Positions 12,923 through 24,679 are shown, numbered from the stretch's first letter. The stretch: 64,000 nt of DNA from Sycon ciliatum (GCF_964019385.1 NC_088643.1:45332678-45396677), one strand, 5' to 3'. Notes: generated from the sequence alone by a model not told the origin. Numbers and translations: made by a program.

Positions 12923-13793
12923 AAAGGCACCGATCACTAGGCTCGGGCGGATTATGCTCGCGAAATCATGGAATTATGCTTTCATGGATTCTCGCATTAT
13001 GCTCGCGAAATCCTCATATTATGCTTTGGCACGCAGGGATACATACTCACTTTGTTGTACTTATGGAGCCTCAAAGTTCGGAAACTTGATTGTGCCTTTT
13101 CGTACTTGCAAGTGGCCATTAGTACAACAAAATACATGAATATCCCCATACCAAGATGACCATGCATGCTAGAGATCAACATGGAAAGAGAAAACATGAC
13201 TCCTTCTATTCATTAGTTGATTTCTTTTGTAAAAAGATTTTTTATTGCTAAATTAGTTTGAGTTACCTTTGAAAATTATCATGTTCAACTGCCTTCGTAA
13301 TCGTCATACTCGTCCAACCGATGTCACGCTCACCCTGCGAAAAATCAGCTCATCTCTCCCGTAGCTCCACCTCTCCCAAGTTCCACCATGACCGAACATC
13401 ACCTATACCTCATTTTTTTTTAATTATTAGAACAATAACCATAGCTTGCACAGTCGATGGTCTCGATCCAGCGCGCTTCTCTGCACACCTTTTCGGACTA
13501 GTTGCGAAGTAGTTTGTGAAAATGAAGAAAGTTGCGATTTCTTGCAAAAACAACGGAAAGTTGCGACAAAAGTGGCCAGCATCTTTGGAAAAGGGCTACT
13601 CTAAACCCTTTACCATGCGGACCACAAGCACTGATCAGTTGCATTGTACACAATTGTGTAGCTTACATACTGGAATTGTGGTACAACCATGTAGTTATGC
13701 TCCTACCTCCGAAAGGATGCCTCATTATGCTCCAAATTTTCAACCTCCAAATTATGCCAATAATTATGCCGGCATAGTCCGCCGGTGCCTACC
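12923..13793. repeat. ATTATGC-rich repeat unit, possibly a transposon relic
   Basis: The word TTATGC occurs four times in about 75 bases near 12950-13030 and again four times near 13690-13780. The outer borders look loosely inverted: GGCACCG then GGATTATGC at the left, and GCATAGTCCGCCGGTGCC at the right. No target duplication is obvious and no coding function is seen inside. It could be a decayed foldback element or a coincidence of two ATTATGC clusters. Confidence 0.35.
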
Positions 13794-14225
13794 GATCACG
13801 TGCTGCGATGGGCCTGAAAATTTTCGACGTCAGTGCACGTGGCGTCTGATCTGAGCTCAGCGCTCTCATGCATATGTTACGTCATCGTTGCCATGGCAAC
13901 GGGTAGATCATTTTCAGGTTTTGAGTGATTTTTGAATATTTTTTTCCTATAGCATCATTTTTTGGATTTGAATCTTGATGCTCGAGAACAATATCTTGTA
14001 TCTCAATAATACGCAATTTCTTGCGAATAATCTGGAAACCCTTACAGGTAGGACATACAAGTCATGTAGATGTGCCATCGCTCAGTCTCATTCCGGAAAA
14101 AGAAGTGCATGACAGATACTAGGTACACTGTACTAGTAGTACATGTACTTCAATGTATACATGCGAACATCCTGTGGTTCATTTTCGAGGGGAATTATTA
14201 TTTTCATAGCTGGCATGCTTCTTAA

Positions 14226-15086
14226 AGGGGAAGTTAAGGCAAAAATCAAAATTTCACCAGTTGTAGTCTTTGGGGTGCTGAGTCGAATGGTCGTGGTCCG
14301 AGGAAGCTGAGACGCTCCCTTCCTACTTGAATCCCAATCGAACTCGCGCACTTCCACCGAAACTGGGTGACTGCGCCCTACGAGATGGGGATTTGTATGC
14401 AAAATGTCACTAAAAGCGCCATTTCGTTCTTATAAAAGCACGGATGACCGCGATTGGCCCATATGTTGTAGTCTTTTGGACGCTGAGTCGACTGGTTTTG
14501 GTCCGAAAAGGCTGCGATGCAGCGTTCCGCCTTTATTCCCAATCGAACATGGTTGAACAAGCGGTCACGTGCTCCTGCGTACGCCAGTCACCTGGTCACC
14601 GTGCCTGCAGGGTACAACTTACTAGCCTGTTTGACCTTTTTTGGGTGCAGTCCTGTCACTCGAGTTGAACTCGAGTTGAACCTTGGTGTGAAAGTTGTCA
14701 CCTGCTGGCGTGGTGACCAGGTGATTTGGGCACCCAGGAGCACGTGACCGCTTGCTCAACCATGTTCGATTGGGAATAAAGGAGGAACGCTGCATCGCAG
14801 CCTTTTCGGACCAAAACCAGTCGACTCAGCGTCCAAAAGAGTACAACATATGGGCCAATCGCGGTCATCCGTGCTTTTATAAGAACGAAATGGCGCTTTT
14901 AGTGACATTTTGCATACAAATCCCCATCTCGTAGGGCGCAGTCACCCAGTTTCGGTGGAAGTCCGCGAGTTCGATTGGGATTCAAGTAGGAAGGGAGCGT
15001 CTCAGCTTCCTCGGACCAAGACCATTCGACTCAGCACCCCGAAGACTACAACTGGTGAAATTTTAATTTTTGCCTTAACTTCCCCT
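14226..15086. mobile_element. 861-bp palindromic TTAA element (T2-MITE-like), copy A
   Basis: The element is almost entirely one giant inverted repeat with arms of about 430 bases meeting near 14660-14680. It begins TTAA/AGGGGAAGTTAAGG and ends with the reverse complement next to TTAA. The terminus fits the TTAAAGGRR consensus of the T2 MITE group described in Xenopus. Each arm contains two diverged copies of a roughly 90-base module around GCTGAGTCGAATGG and TGGTCCGA, ending CCCAATCGAAC. Open frames inside are by-products of the palindrome. Confidence 0.8.
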
Positions 15087-15090
15087 TTAA

Positions 15091-15759
15091 AGGGGAAGTT
15101 AAGGCTAAAATCAAAATTTCACCAGTTGTAGTCTTCGGGGTGCTGAGTCGAATGGTCGTGGTCCGAGGAAGCTGAGACGCTCCCTTCCTACTTGAATCCC
15201 AATCGAACTCGCGCACTTCCACCGAAACTGGGTGACTGCGCCCTACTTGTAGATGGGGATTTGTATGCAAAAATGTCACTAAAAGCGACAACTTACTAGC
15301 CTGTTTGACCTTTTTTGGGTGCATCCTGTCACTCGAGTTGAACTCAAGTGGAACCTTGGTGTGAAAGTTGTCGCCTGCTGGCGTGGTGACCAGGTGATTT
15401 GGGCACCCAGGAGCACATGACTGCTTGTTCAACAATGTTCGATTGGGAATAAAGGCGGAACGCTGCATCGCAGCCTTTTCGGACCAAAACCAGTCGACTC
15501 AGCGTCCAAAAGACTACAACATACGGGCCAATCGCGGTCATCCGTGCTTTTATAAGAACGAAATGGCGCTTTTAGTGACATTTTGCATACAAATCCCCAT
15601 CTAGTAGGGCGCAGTCACCCAGTTTCGGTGGAAGTGGGCGAGTTCGACTGAGATTAAAGTATGAAGGGAGCGCCTCAGCTTTCTCGGACCAAGACCATTC
15701 GACTCAGCACCCCGAAGACTATAACTGGTGAAATTTTGATTTTAGCCTTAACTTCCCCT
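15091..15759. mobile_element. 669-bp palindromic TTAA element, copy B (deleted derivative)
   Basis: Copy B abuts copy A, sharing the single TTAA at 15087-15090; its outer flank is TTAG. It matches copy A except that the left-arm segment equivalent to 14419-14613 (about 195 bases) is missing, which accounts for the length difference. Its right arm is intact. The tandem arrangement suggests insertion of one element into the TTAA flank of the other. Confidence 0.8.
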
Positions 15760-17391
15760 TTAGATACCATTAATTTTTATCATCCTGACTCGCTGAAAAA
15801 AGGTTCTATTTTTCCTAGCGGGTTGTAATTGGCCTTAGCCAGCGGTTGTGCTACTCCAATGCAAGGACGGTGCTGGTATTCCCATCCGTTGAACCCACTG
15901 GCCCGCTCTAGAAGCTGATCACGGCGACCTGCCTTATTTTAGCTGTGCTTTAGAAAGGTCGCATGATTTCTGTAAATACATGACTTGTGCTGGTCCACGG
16001 TTGAGACGGTCGCTACAAGAACGGGTATCATCCCAGAAATCCACTGCCACTGACCTTCATGTACATTGTAGATCTGCATTGTAGACTAAGATAATACAGT
16101 CATGACTCTTCATCTTGTCGAGCTGGACCAGCCCGCCGCCGGGCCAAGGGCGTTGATTCTATTCCGATTGAAAAGGCTGAGTTATTCACGGCTGACGGGC
16201 TCAGCCGCTGTCTCCGACCCTGTGCCATCATCACCTTCAAATGCCGCTCAGCGGTGGCGGTGGCCACTGAGCTCGGCGATCCATTTCACCCTCGGACATG
16301 AACTGAGTCAGTGAGTGAGAGTGAGGCCTGAGGGCCACTGCACCAGCAACTACGAGTCCTACACTGTCATGTAAACAAGGACGTGTTATATACATAACTT
16401 CAATAAAGTACAACAAAAATAGGTGTTTGCAAGATAAAAAGAGTGCGAGATCGCCTAAAAAATCTGTGCATGCTAGCTGCTACATGCAGGCGCTAGGCGA
16501 TAGTACATACTTGTACTGAGTCTGTCTTTGTTGTTGTGGTGACATCGCTCCTTTTCGCCAAGCGACAAGGGAAAGTCCCTGTTGGAGACACAATAATGTA
16601 CGGTACTTATCCACTGATTTGAAAAAGCGTCAGCACGCGATGGTGCAGTTTCGTGCTACCCAGTCCCTGGAACGATCCGCTTGCCACAACGACATGTCCA
16701 TCTTGTGTGCAAAAACTAAAAATGGATTGATACAAGTCATGTAAAATAATACAGATTTGGAGAGATCCCCAGCTTTACCTCAACTCTCTGAATGAAATTG
16801 TTTTGCAATCGGGCAGTTTAGTGCTGGGAGCACCTCGCGCTGGTGAATCTTAGTCCGTATGACCATGGCCTATTTGCAATAAGTACTACTAGTAGGAAGT
16901 ATTTTCTGAGATCGATTTCATAACCGTTTTGGATCGGTGTGCGAAAGTTCGTGAACACTATCGACTGGAGGAAACTCATCGCCTCGCTTTGATCCTATTT
17001 CAAATTTACGTAAGTCGTTTGCAGGTTTGGTCCACCGTAGTTCAACTGTTGTGTCAATAGTGCATGCGATCTACTGTGGGGATTCGTTTAAAAAACCCTG
17101 ATGTCATCATCATACATATCATACATGTCATGTAATTACATTAAAACTCCCTAAAGACGGGCAGGTTGGGACCGAGCACTGCCCGTTACTAGGAATTGCC
17201 CGTAACTACAATTATTATAGGAACATACATACATTACTTCATGCAAGTACACATTTTTATGCCAATCAATAGCTTTTGGGGCCATTTTGCCAATTTTGTG
17301 AGTCTAGATGGGTCAGAAAGGTGCCCTGTAGACGGATGTGCCTGGATTAGGCTATTCAGGGCAGGTTTACTGTCTGTATATGTACCAAAAT
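15760..17391. other. No gene seen
   Basis: I see only short unsupported frames here, no splice-linked coding exons, and no clear terminal repeats. Confidence 0.5.
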
Positions 17392-17676
17392 TAGGGGTGT
17401 CAACGAGTAGTAGGGTACCCGTGCTACCCGTAATTTGATCGGGTAGTAGGGTAGCAATTTGCTCCTGAGAACCCGATCGGGTAGTTGGAGTACGGTGTTT
17501 TTGCAACAGTGCATGTGACCAGCACGGCTACGTGCTTACTGTACACTTTCTATGTAGCGCAAGTGCACACTCACGCTACAAACTGTGTCGAAAAATACCC
17601 GATAGGGTACCCGTGCTACCCGGATAAAAATACCCGAACCCGTTACCCGGCCAAATCCCTACCTGTTGCAGCCCTA
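17392..17676. mobile_element. 285-bp hAT-type MITE with 8-bp target duplication
   Basis: The ends are imperfect inverted repeats, TAGGGGTGTCAAC at the left and GTTGCAGCCCTA at the right. The 8-base word ACCAAAAT flanks both sides exactly (17384-17391 and 17677-17684). An 8-bp duplication plus a (C/T)AGGG..TG..AA terminus is diagnostic of the hAT superfamily. The body is crowded with TACCCG and its complement. No transposase is encoded. Confidence 0.85.
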
Positions 17677-18009
17677 ACCAAAATTATGATGTTTCTCTGT
17701 AGACTGACGTCTGCAATGAATCACATTGCCCGAAAGTTAGTGCGGGTGTGATGACTAAATGCGAAAGTATGTACTTACTTATTTACAGACTTTTACCATA
17801 GTAGCAGAATGGCTCAGACCATGCAGTGTTTGACAGCTACTCTGGATTATATGAAAGGTGTGGTGTGGAATATACCAACTGCAGGCAAACTGTGCGATAC
17901 AGCTGTAGTGAAAGTTATGTTTTCATCTGTGTCCAGTCCACCGGCACTGCCTTGCTGATTGGTCTCAGTCAGAGATTGTGCGAGGAGAATGGCCATGCCG
18001 TCCATGTAC

Positions 18010-18181
18010 TCTGTGCCCCCCCCCCCCCCAGCCCCATGTGCTGCTGCCGCCACTGCTGTTGCTGTTGTTGCTGCTGCTACTGCCACCGCTGCTGCTGTTG
18101 TTGCTGCTGCTACTGCCACCGCTGCTGTTGTTGCTGCTGCTACTGCCACCGCTGCTGTTGTTGCTGTTGTTGCTGCTGCTA

Positions 18182-18213
<32 letters not shown>

Positions 18214-18306
18214 ACTGCCACCGCTGCTGCTGTTGTTGCTGCTGCTACTGCCACCGCTGCTGCTGTTGTTGCTGCTGCTACTGCCGCCGCTGCTGCTGCT
18301 GCTGTT
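18010..18306. repeat. CTG/TTG-rich minisatellite with a 27-30 base unit
   Basis: After a poly-C tract, units of the type GCTGCTGTTGTTGCTGCTGC followed by TACTGCCACC repeat about nine times with small length changes that keep multiples of three. All frames stay open on both strands, giving artificial long Leu, Cys, Ala or Ser/Asn frames. I do not regard these as genes. Confidence 0.85.
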
Positions 18307-18540
18307 GTCACTGTCTTCACGCGCACACTGTACAGTAAAATGTACAACTGCACACTGGAAACACTGCATTGATAGGCAGCGTTGACTGTTTTGATTACAA
18401 ACTAATGTGTCTGTGTGTTATTGATGATTTCATCTATGCTGTTCCTTTTGTATATCTTTGTTGATTGTGTTCAGTTTAACTGCCGTCATCGACAACAGCC
18501 AGCACTGTCAGTTGATAGCTTTCAAGTAGTGGCGTGAAAG

Positions 18541-21500
18541 ATGGTGCGTGTTTCTACCAGAACTGGTGGGCTGCAGTCGCTGTTGACCGTAGTGGTGATG
18601 GCAGTGGTACTAGTAGCTAGTCACACTGCCACTCTGTGCAGTGGTCAGCACACGTACGCCGTCACGTTCCCCTGCACCGTGCACCCGGGCCAGGCAACGG
18701 TGATGAACGTCGCCCTGTTCGCCGGGAGCAGTGCTGTCAGCGTGCGTGCCGAGCTGCAAGCGGTCGGCGGCAATTCGCTGGCAGCCGCGAACGTGGTCAT
18801 TGCTGCACGCTCTCATGCCCAGGTGTCACTGCCTACGCCTAGTAGTGTTAAGGTTGGCTCGTCAGTTGTGCTCCTTGTGACGGGTACCGGTGGCCTGATG
18901 TTCACCAACAAGACCACCGTCATGGTCGCCAGTAGCTTCTCTATCTTCGTACAGACCGATAAGGGTGCGTATCGTCCTGGCCAGACCGTGCGTATGCGTG
19001 TAGTCACTGTGCAGCCTAATCTAAAACCATACAGCGGATCGTTCAATGTGCACATTGCTGATAACAGTAAGAATCGCCTGGCCCAATGGCTGAATGTACA
19101 GCCTGTGAATGGGATATGGAGTGAAGACTTCCCCATCTCTGAATATCCACCACTGGGTAACTACACCATAGAGGTGAACGCATCCACAGCTCAGACAAGC
19201 ACCCAGTTTGAAGTGCGTGAATACGTCCTGCCGAAGTTCACCGTCTCTGTATCGACAGTGCCCTACGTTGCCAATGATGAGAGCTCGGACATTGTTACCT
19301 TCATCAGCGCTCAGTACACGTACGGTAAAGCTGTCGAGGGAACTGCCAAGGTGGAGCTGTTCCTCAACAATGTCTACCAGCGTTGCAGTGGAAGGAGCAA
19401 TCCGAGAATCAGCCGTCAAGTGACACTCACCGCTGGCAAGAACGCTTCAGTCACGCTGACCAGGGCGCAGTTCAACAGTCTCTTCTGCTCGTCTAATAGC
19501 TTTCAAGGCTACTTCCAAGGTCACCAGCAGCTAGTGGTCAATGCCAGTGTCACAGATCTTGTCAGCGGCGAGACACGCCACTCCAGCAGCAGCGCAGGAC
19601 TCTTCTACTACGCCAAGCAGCTGGCGTTCGACAGTGCAGTGACAGCGAATACCTTCAAACCTGGCAACAAGTACCTGATACGCCTACTGTACAGCACGCC
19701 GGACAAGAAGCCTATCAGCGGTGCCAGCATTTCTATTACCGTCAATAGCAACGGCGCGGAGCAAAAAGCCACACTGACAACAAGGAACGGTGTCATCAAC
19801 CACATTATCACTGCTCCCAGGAGCTCATCGTACATGAGTATCCGAGCTTACCCGACCATGGGCGACATGAACAACTACTACCGCTCCGTGTATCTAAGTC
19901 CCTCCGTGGCTCTTTCACACACTGGCTCCTTTCTACAGCTTTCTGCGACCAAAGCCAACTATGCTGCAGGAGAGACGGCAAGCTTCACTGCCACGGCCAT
20001 TGTTAACTCGACATCGACTGTCTTCAGTCAGGTAGTGTACACCGTGCACTCACGAGCTACTCTGGTGCACCACGGCGTGGTACTGCCGACCGCCGGCTCA
20101 TTGACTGCGTCGTTCAGTTTCGTCGTCACGCCAGCAATGGGTCCTTATGCCAAGGTGCTTGCCTACTACGTGGCTAGTGGCGAGCTGGTGGTTGACTCGT
20201 TGTCGGTGAGTGTGAGTGGCGTGTTTGAGAACAATGTTCAAGTGTCCTTTGGCCGGGCAGAAGCTCGCCCCAATGACAACGTCACACTGACTGTGTCTGC
20301 AGAGGCTGGTTCAACTGTTGCAGTGTCCATTGTTGATCAGAGTGCACTTCTTGTCCGGCAAGCAAACACCATAACAGCGAGTGGTGTCAGTGAGGAGCTT
20401 GCTCGGTACGACAGGAGTGGTCGACCTATCTCGTACGACGGGCCTGTTTGGGCGCTCATCGAACCCGCCATCGTCAATCGCCGTCGTCGACGCGATGTAT
20501 TACCAGGCCCATGGTACTACTATGGCACTACGGCCGGCTCTATCCTGCGCAGCGCTGGTATATGCATTATCTCCGATCTCAATGTGCCAGACAATCCTTA
20601 TGTGCCATTTTTCCTCGCTGATTCCCCTGATAGTGGTGGTATTAACCCCGAGGTGGCTTCCTTTGATAAATCTGGTGGGGGGTCTTCAACGCCCACAGTG
20701 GGCGAATCACTTGCCGTACCAGACCACACCCGTGACTTCTTCCCCGAGACCTGGCTGTGGGCCACTGCGAATGCATCGGCCAGCGGCACAGCAGAGTTTG
20801 AGACAGTCGTTCCCGACTCTATCACATCGTGGGTAGCGAGTGCCTTTGCTGTGTCGCCGAGCAAGGGCATGGGTGTAGCACCGTCAACCGTCAAACTGCG
20901 CGCTTTCCAGGAGTTCTTCATCTCGCTCAACCTACCGTACTCTGTGATTCAAGGCGAGGAGCTTGTCCTCCAGGTCAATGTGTTCAACTACCTGGACACC
21001 AGCCAAGAAACACTGGTCACATTAGACTCCACGCCCAGCCTGAAGGTAACCGGTGCCAACGCTGGACAAGCAGCAAGCAAGACTATTACAGTCCTGGCTG
21101 GGAAAGCACAGTCAGCCTTGTTTATTGTCAAACCGACCATATCTGGTCGTCTTCCAATCACCGTCACGGCCCGTGCTGGTTTAGCTGCCGACCGTGTCAT
21201 TCGTCAGCTGCTCGTTGAGCCGGAAGGTGTTACAAAGTCCTACTCGCATGGTGTATTCATTGACCTGACCAACACTGGCTCAATGACAGAGAAACTGCTC
21301 CTATCACTTCCTACCGAGGGCTTAGTTCCTGGCTCAGCGCGGGCGGTCGTTTCAGTCGTTGGCGACATCATGGGGCCAGCACTTTCCAATCTGGACAAGC
21401 TCTTAACCATGCCGTATGGCTGCGGCGAGCAGAACATGGTAGCGTTTGCGCCCGACGTCTTCATCACACGCTACCTCACCGCCAGCAGAATGACCACGGG

Positions 21501-23067
21501 CAGCATACTTTCCAAGGCCAAGCGCTTCATGATGTCCGGCTATCAGCGTGAGCTGCGCTATTGGCGCAATGACTACTCATTCAGTGCTTTCGGGCAGCGA
21601 GACAGCGTCGGCAGTCTATGGCTTACTGCATTCGTCGTCAAGTCTTTCTCACAAGCGTCGCCGTATATCTACGTGGACCCCAATGTCATATCCAAGTCCC
21701 TGCAATTCATCCTGGCGCAGCAAACCAGCTCTGGTTCTTTCCGCCAGGTGGGTATGGTGCACAGCTCGCATCTGAAAGGTGGTCTGCAGGGGGACGTTGC
21801 ACGCGCCGCCTACGTTCTCACCGCCTTGGTCGAAGCTCGCACTGTTCAGAACCGGCCGTCGATTGCTCTCACCAGCGCAGTTGCTAAGGTGCAGTCCTAC
21901 ATTGAAGGCCAGTTGAGCCTCGTCACAGATAACTATACACTGGCGCTGAGTACGTATGCTCTGAAATTGTCCGACAGCAGCCTGGCATCGGAAGCTATCA
22001 CTTTACTACTTGCACGTGCTGACCGCACTGGAGGCACACTCAGTTGGCGCGACAGCCGCAAGCAGATGGTCAGTTCTCGCTGGCGCTCTCCCTACTACCG
22101 CGCTCCAGCAGCGGATGTGGAACTGACGGCCTACGGTCTACTGGCGCTGGTGCTGCACAAGCGCATCGCCGATGCCTCTGCGGTTGCACGCTGGCTTTCG
22201 TCCCAGCGCAACTCATACGGCGGATTCGATTCTACACAGGATACTGTTGTTGGTTTGCAAGCACTGGCTGATTTCGCCATGCTGGTCTCTGCCACACCAC
22301 CAACCATGAACATCAATATAGCCTCGGAGGGTGGTGCATCGGCATTCTCACAGTCGTTCAGTGTGAACAGTGTGAATTCATTGGTACTGCAGCAGACGGA
22401 AGACTTCCCAGTGCCGTCCACTCTTGCCCTCAGTGCTACCGGGTCCGGCACGGTCATTCTCTCTATTGAGGTGTTCTACAACCAGTATACCGATGACGTC
22501 AATGCCTACACTATGGATACGGACTGCTCGCTGTGGAAGCAAGGCGAGAGACTCGGCGCTACTTGCAAGTACTGCACACGTGCTGCTGCCACCACCTACG
22601 CAGACACGGGTATGTCACTGCTAGAGATTTCCTTGCCGTCCGGTTTCAGTGCTGACATGGATACGGTCAACCAAGCTCTTTCCAGAGAACCCATGGCTGG
22701 GCGCGTGGAAACTCCCGACCGCCGAGTTGTCTTCTACTTGGATGAGATCAGCTCTCGTGATACGTGCGTCTCCTTCGATATCGTCCAGAACTTGATTGTT
22801 GGTCGGCTTCAGGCCAGCGCCGTGCGTACTATCAACTACTACAACCCGTCGGTAAGCAATGCCAGGCTGTACAATGTGAGTGCAGAGGTGATCCCGCTGT
22901 GCTGCCAGTGCCCGACGTGTGATAGCTGCTCCAGCACCAGCACTACCAACTGTCCACAGTTCAGTACACGGCCTAGCGGCAGTAGCGCTGCTGCTCTGCC
23001 TGCTGTCACGACAACAACCACTGCTCTGGCCATGCTTTGCTGCCTAGCCATGACCGTGCTCTTCTGA
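18541..23067 (+). CDS. Thioester-containing protein, CD109/alpha-2-macroglobulin family, GPI-anchor-like tail
   Basis: The product is 1508 residues, the normal size of the alpha-2-macroglobulin/CD109/complement family, whose members trap proteases or attach covalently to surfaces through an internal thioester. Residues 1 to about 36 form a signal peptide. Macroglobulin-type beta domains follow. A basic run RRRRR (647-651) followed by Asp sits where processing or bait segments occur. The thioester motif PYGCGEQNM gives Cys961 and Gln964, followed by an alpha-helical thioester domain. Histidines 1074 and 1077 in VHSSHLKGG lie near the position of the catalytic His of C3-type proteins. A Cys-rich stretch (CCQCPTCDSC), a Ser/Thr-rich spacer and a final hydrophobic stretch look like a GPI attachment signal, favouring a CD109-like surface protein. 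The coding region has no intron, although a splice-acceptor-like sequence ends at 18474, so a 5' UTR intron is possible. Confidence 0.93.
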   Translation: MVRVSTRTGGLQSLLTVVVMAVVLVASHTATLCSGQHTYAVTFPCTVHPGQATVMNVALFAGSSAVSVRAELQAVGGNSLAAANVVIAARSHAQVSLPTPSSVKVGSSVVLLVTGTGGLMFTNKTTVMVASSFSIFVQTDKGAYRPGQTVRMRVVTVQPNLKPYSGSFNVHIADNSKNRLAQWLNVQPVNGIWSEDFPISEYPPLGNYTIEVNASTAQTSTQFEVREYVLPKFTVSVSTVPYVANDESSDIVTFISAQYTYGKAVEGTAKVELFLNNVYQRCSGRSNPRISRQVTLTAGKNASVTLTRAQFNSLFCSSNSFQGYFQGHQQLVVNASVTDLVSGETRHSSSSAGLFYYAKQLAFDSAVTANTFKPGNKYLIRLLYSTPDKKPISGASISITVNSNGAEQKATLTTRNGVINHIITAPRSSSYMSIRAYPTMGDMNNYYRSVYLSPSVALSHTGSFLQLSATKANYAAGETASFTATAIVNSTSTVFSQVVYTVHSRATLVHHGVVLPTAGSLTASFSFVVTPAMGPYAKVLAYYVASGELVVDSLSVSVSGVFENNVQVSFGRAEARPNDNVTLTVSAEAGSTVAVSIVDQSALLVRQANTITASGVSEELARYDRSGRPISYDGPVWALIEPAIVNRRRRRDVLPGPWYYYGTTAGSILRSAGICIISDLNVPDNPYVPFFLADSPDSGGINPEVASFDKSGGGSSTPTVGESLAVPDHTRDFFPETWLWATANASASGTAEFETVVPDSITSWVASAFAVSPSKGMGVAPSTVKLRAFQEFFISLNLPYSVIQGEELVLQVNVFNYLDTSQETLVTLDSTPSLKVTGANAGQAASKTITVLAGKAQSALFIVKPTISGRLPITVTARAGLAADRVIRQLLVEPEGVTKSYSHGVFIDLTNTGSMTEKLLLSLPTEGLVPGSARAVVSVVGDIMGPALSNLDKLLTMPYGCGEQNMVAFAPDVFITRYLTASRMTTGSILSKAKRFMMSGYQRELRYWRNDYSFSAFGQRDSVGSLWLTAFVVKSFSQASPYIYVDPNVISKSLQFILAQQTSSGSFRQVGMVHSSHLKGGLQGDVARAAYVLTALVEARTVQNRPSIALTSAVAKVQSYIEGQLSLVTDNYTLALSTYALKLSDSSLASEAITLLLARADRTGGTLSWRDSRKQMVSSRWRSPYYRAPAADVELTAYGLLALVLHKRIADASAVARWLSSQRNSYGGFDSTQDTVVGLQALADFAMLVSATPPTMNINIASEGGASAFSQSFSVNSVNSLVLQQTEDFPVPSTLALSATGSGTVILSIEVFYNQYTDDVNAYTMDTDCSLWKQGERLGATCKYCTRAAATTYADTGMSLLEISLPSGFSADMDTVNQALSREPMAGRVETPDRRVVFYLDEISSRDTCVSFDIVQNLIVGRLQASAVRTINYYNPSVSNARLYNVSAEVIPLCCQCPTCDSCSSTSTTNCPQFSTRPSGSSAAALPAVTTTTTALAMLCCLAMTVLF

Positions 23068-24679
23068 TAAGCTCTGCTGTGATTGATACATGGTTGACTG
23101 ATACATGAACAGTACACGTTGATGCACACGTCGGTGCTACCCCTGCTGCAACAGAACTGAATGATCACTTGTTCCTCGCTCTTCTTGGTTAGACATAATT
23201 ATACTTCTTCCCTTGACAAAAAGCAGTGCTTGTCAGCAACGGTTTAAAACTATGCGTCTGTTTTGTTTGTACGTCTGCCACTCTCTCCATTCTGATTTTA
23301 CTTTCCCTTAGCTGTACCCTTTAAATAGACTTTTTAAAACATTCCCTTTACTCTTTAGCTATTTTTGGAAATCTCACACCTTTGCACATACGCCGGTTGT
23401 ATTGTAGTGAATGGTGTAGACTTGACTCTCTCAGCCACATGTTAATATAGCTACTCGTCCAATGTACTCAGTAGTTCTTAGATGTATTGTGTCTCTGTTC
23501 AGCCATTGTACATGTACTGCATGAATTGCATAGAAATTAGAAAAGACGTATCATGCTTCACCGAATCTTTGCTTTGCCATCACAGTTTCGCTAGCTCGGC
23601 TCCTTTTACCACAATTGAAAGACTAGAGTGGGCTGCAGTTATACAATTTTACATGTGAGTCCGTGAAGGGTATCCCGTACGTGCATCATGTATTCCTGCA
23701 AGCATGGCTGTGTGCATGACTGCTGCATGATACTGTACTGCATTGCAACACGCTGTCGTTTTTAGTTACCTAGCTTGAAAAAAGGCCAATCGGGTCCTTG
23801 ATTCGAGTTTGGTAGTTGCAGAAAATGACAGTACAAAAAGAAATTTTAAAGAAAAAGACAGTGATGTTGGCCGCCAAGAGATGTGAGGGGGTCTCACACA
23901 CTAATGGGGCTAGCACTACGTAGATCCGGGAAAAGACTAGTACATTGTACACGACTGCATGCTGGTAGGTAGACAGAAGACCCAAGCGAGAGACCGGTTT
24001 TAACGTGAATAATCACGGACAGTGGCATACCTGTAAGGCACTGGTCACACGACAGCATAGTCGGGTACATGCATGTTGTCACATCTCCGTATAAGTTAAC
24101 GCTAATGGTCTATCTGCTGGCCTCTCTCTAGCCTAAGGGCGAAGAAACAAAAACACGAAAACCACCCTGACCGCACTACGGGGAGAGGGGTGGGAATAAA
24201 AAAAGAAAAGAAAAAGAAGATAAACTTGTAAATACGGCGGGGCCAGCCGCTAAGACTACGGAACACCGGGACGAGCAAGAACATGAAGAAGTGTGAGTGT
24301 ACAAATTAAAGAGTACAGGTTCTGGCAGAGAATAGCTGGAAGGATGCAGTCAATACTGTACACCGGCACGAATCAAGTACGGAAGCTGAACAACTTTGTG
24401 CATTAATAAGTGAATCATGGGGGAAGTCCCTAGTTAGAAAACAAGCTATTTAACCTAGTACGACAACAAGCAAAGAAAACAGCTGAGAAATAAGCAGGCA
24501 GCATGTGTTTCATGAAGTTACTGCCCGACAACAGCAAACCAGCCAGACAATAGTTATTAATAATATACTGATATCAAATAGATTGATTGCTCTGTTGCGC
24601 CGGCAGTGGCACGTGCTTGCAAGCAACGCGTGCACACAGCCAGCCAGGTTACATGGTAACGTTTTTAAACTGCAAGTGC
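23068..24679. other. Intergenic between convergent TEP and gamma-SNAP genes
   Basis: The two genes point at each other here, so the stretch should contain both 3' untranslated regions. I see no convincing AATAAA on either strand close to the stop codons, no RNA gene and no clear mobile element. Short open frames are unsupported. Confidence 0.5.

Noticed and set aside
14133..15541. Repeated 60-140 codon frames with matching peptides on both strands
   Set aside because: They are the same palindromic TTAA element read in different arms, not protein genes.
17826..18385. Long frames on both strands across the CTG/TTG tract
   Set aside because: All six frames stay open because the repeat has no stop codons; the predicted Cys, Leu, Ala or Ser/Asn runs are compositional.
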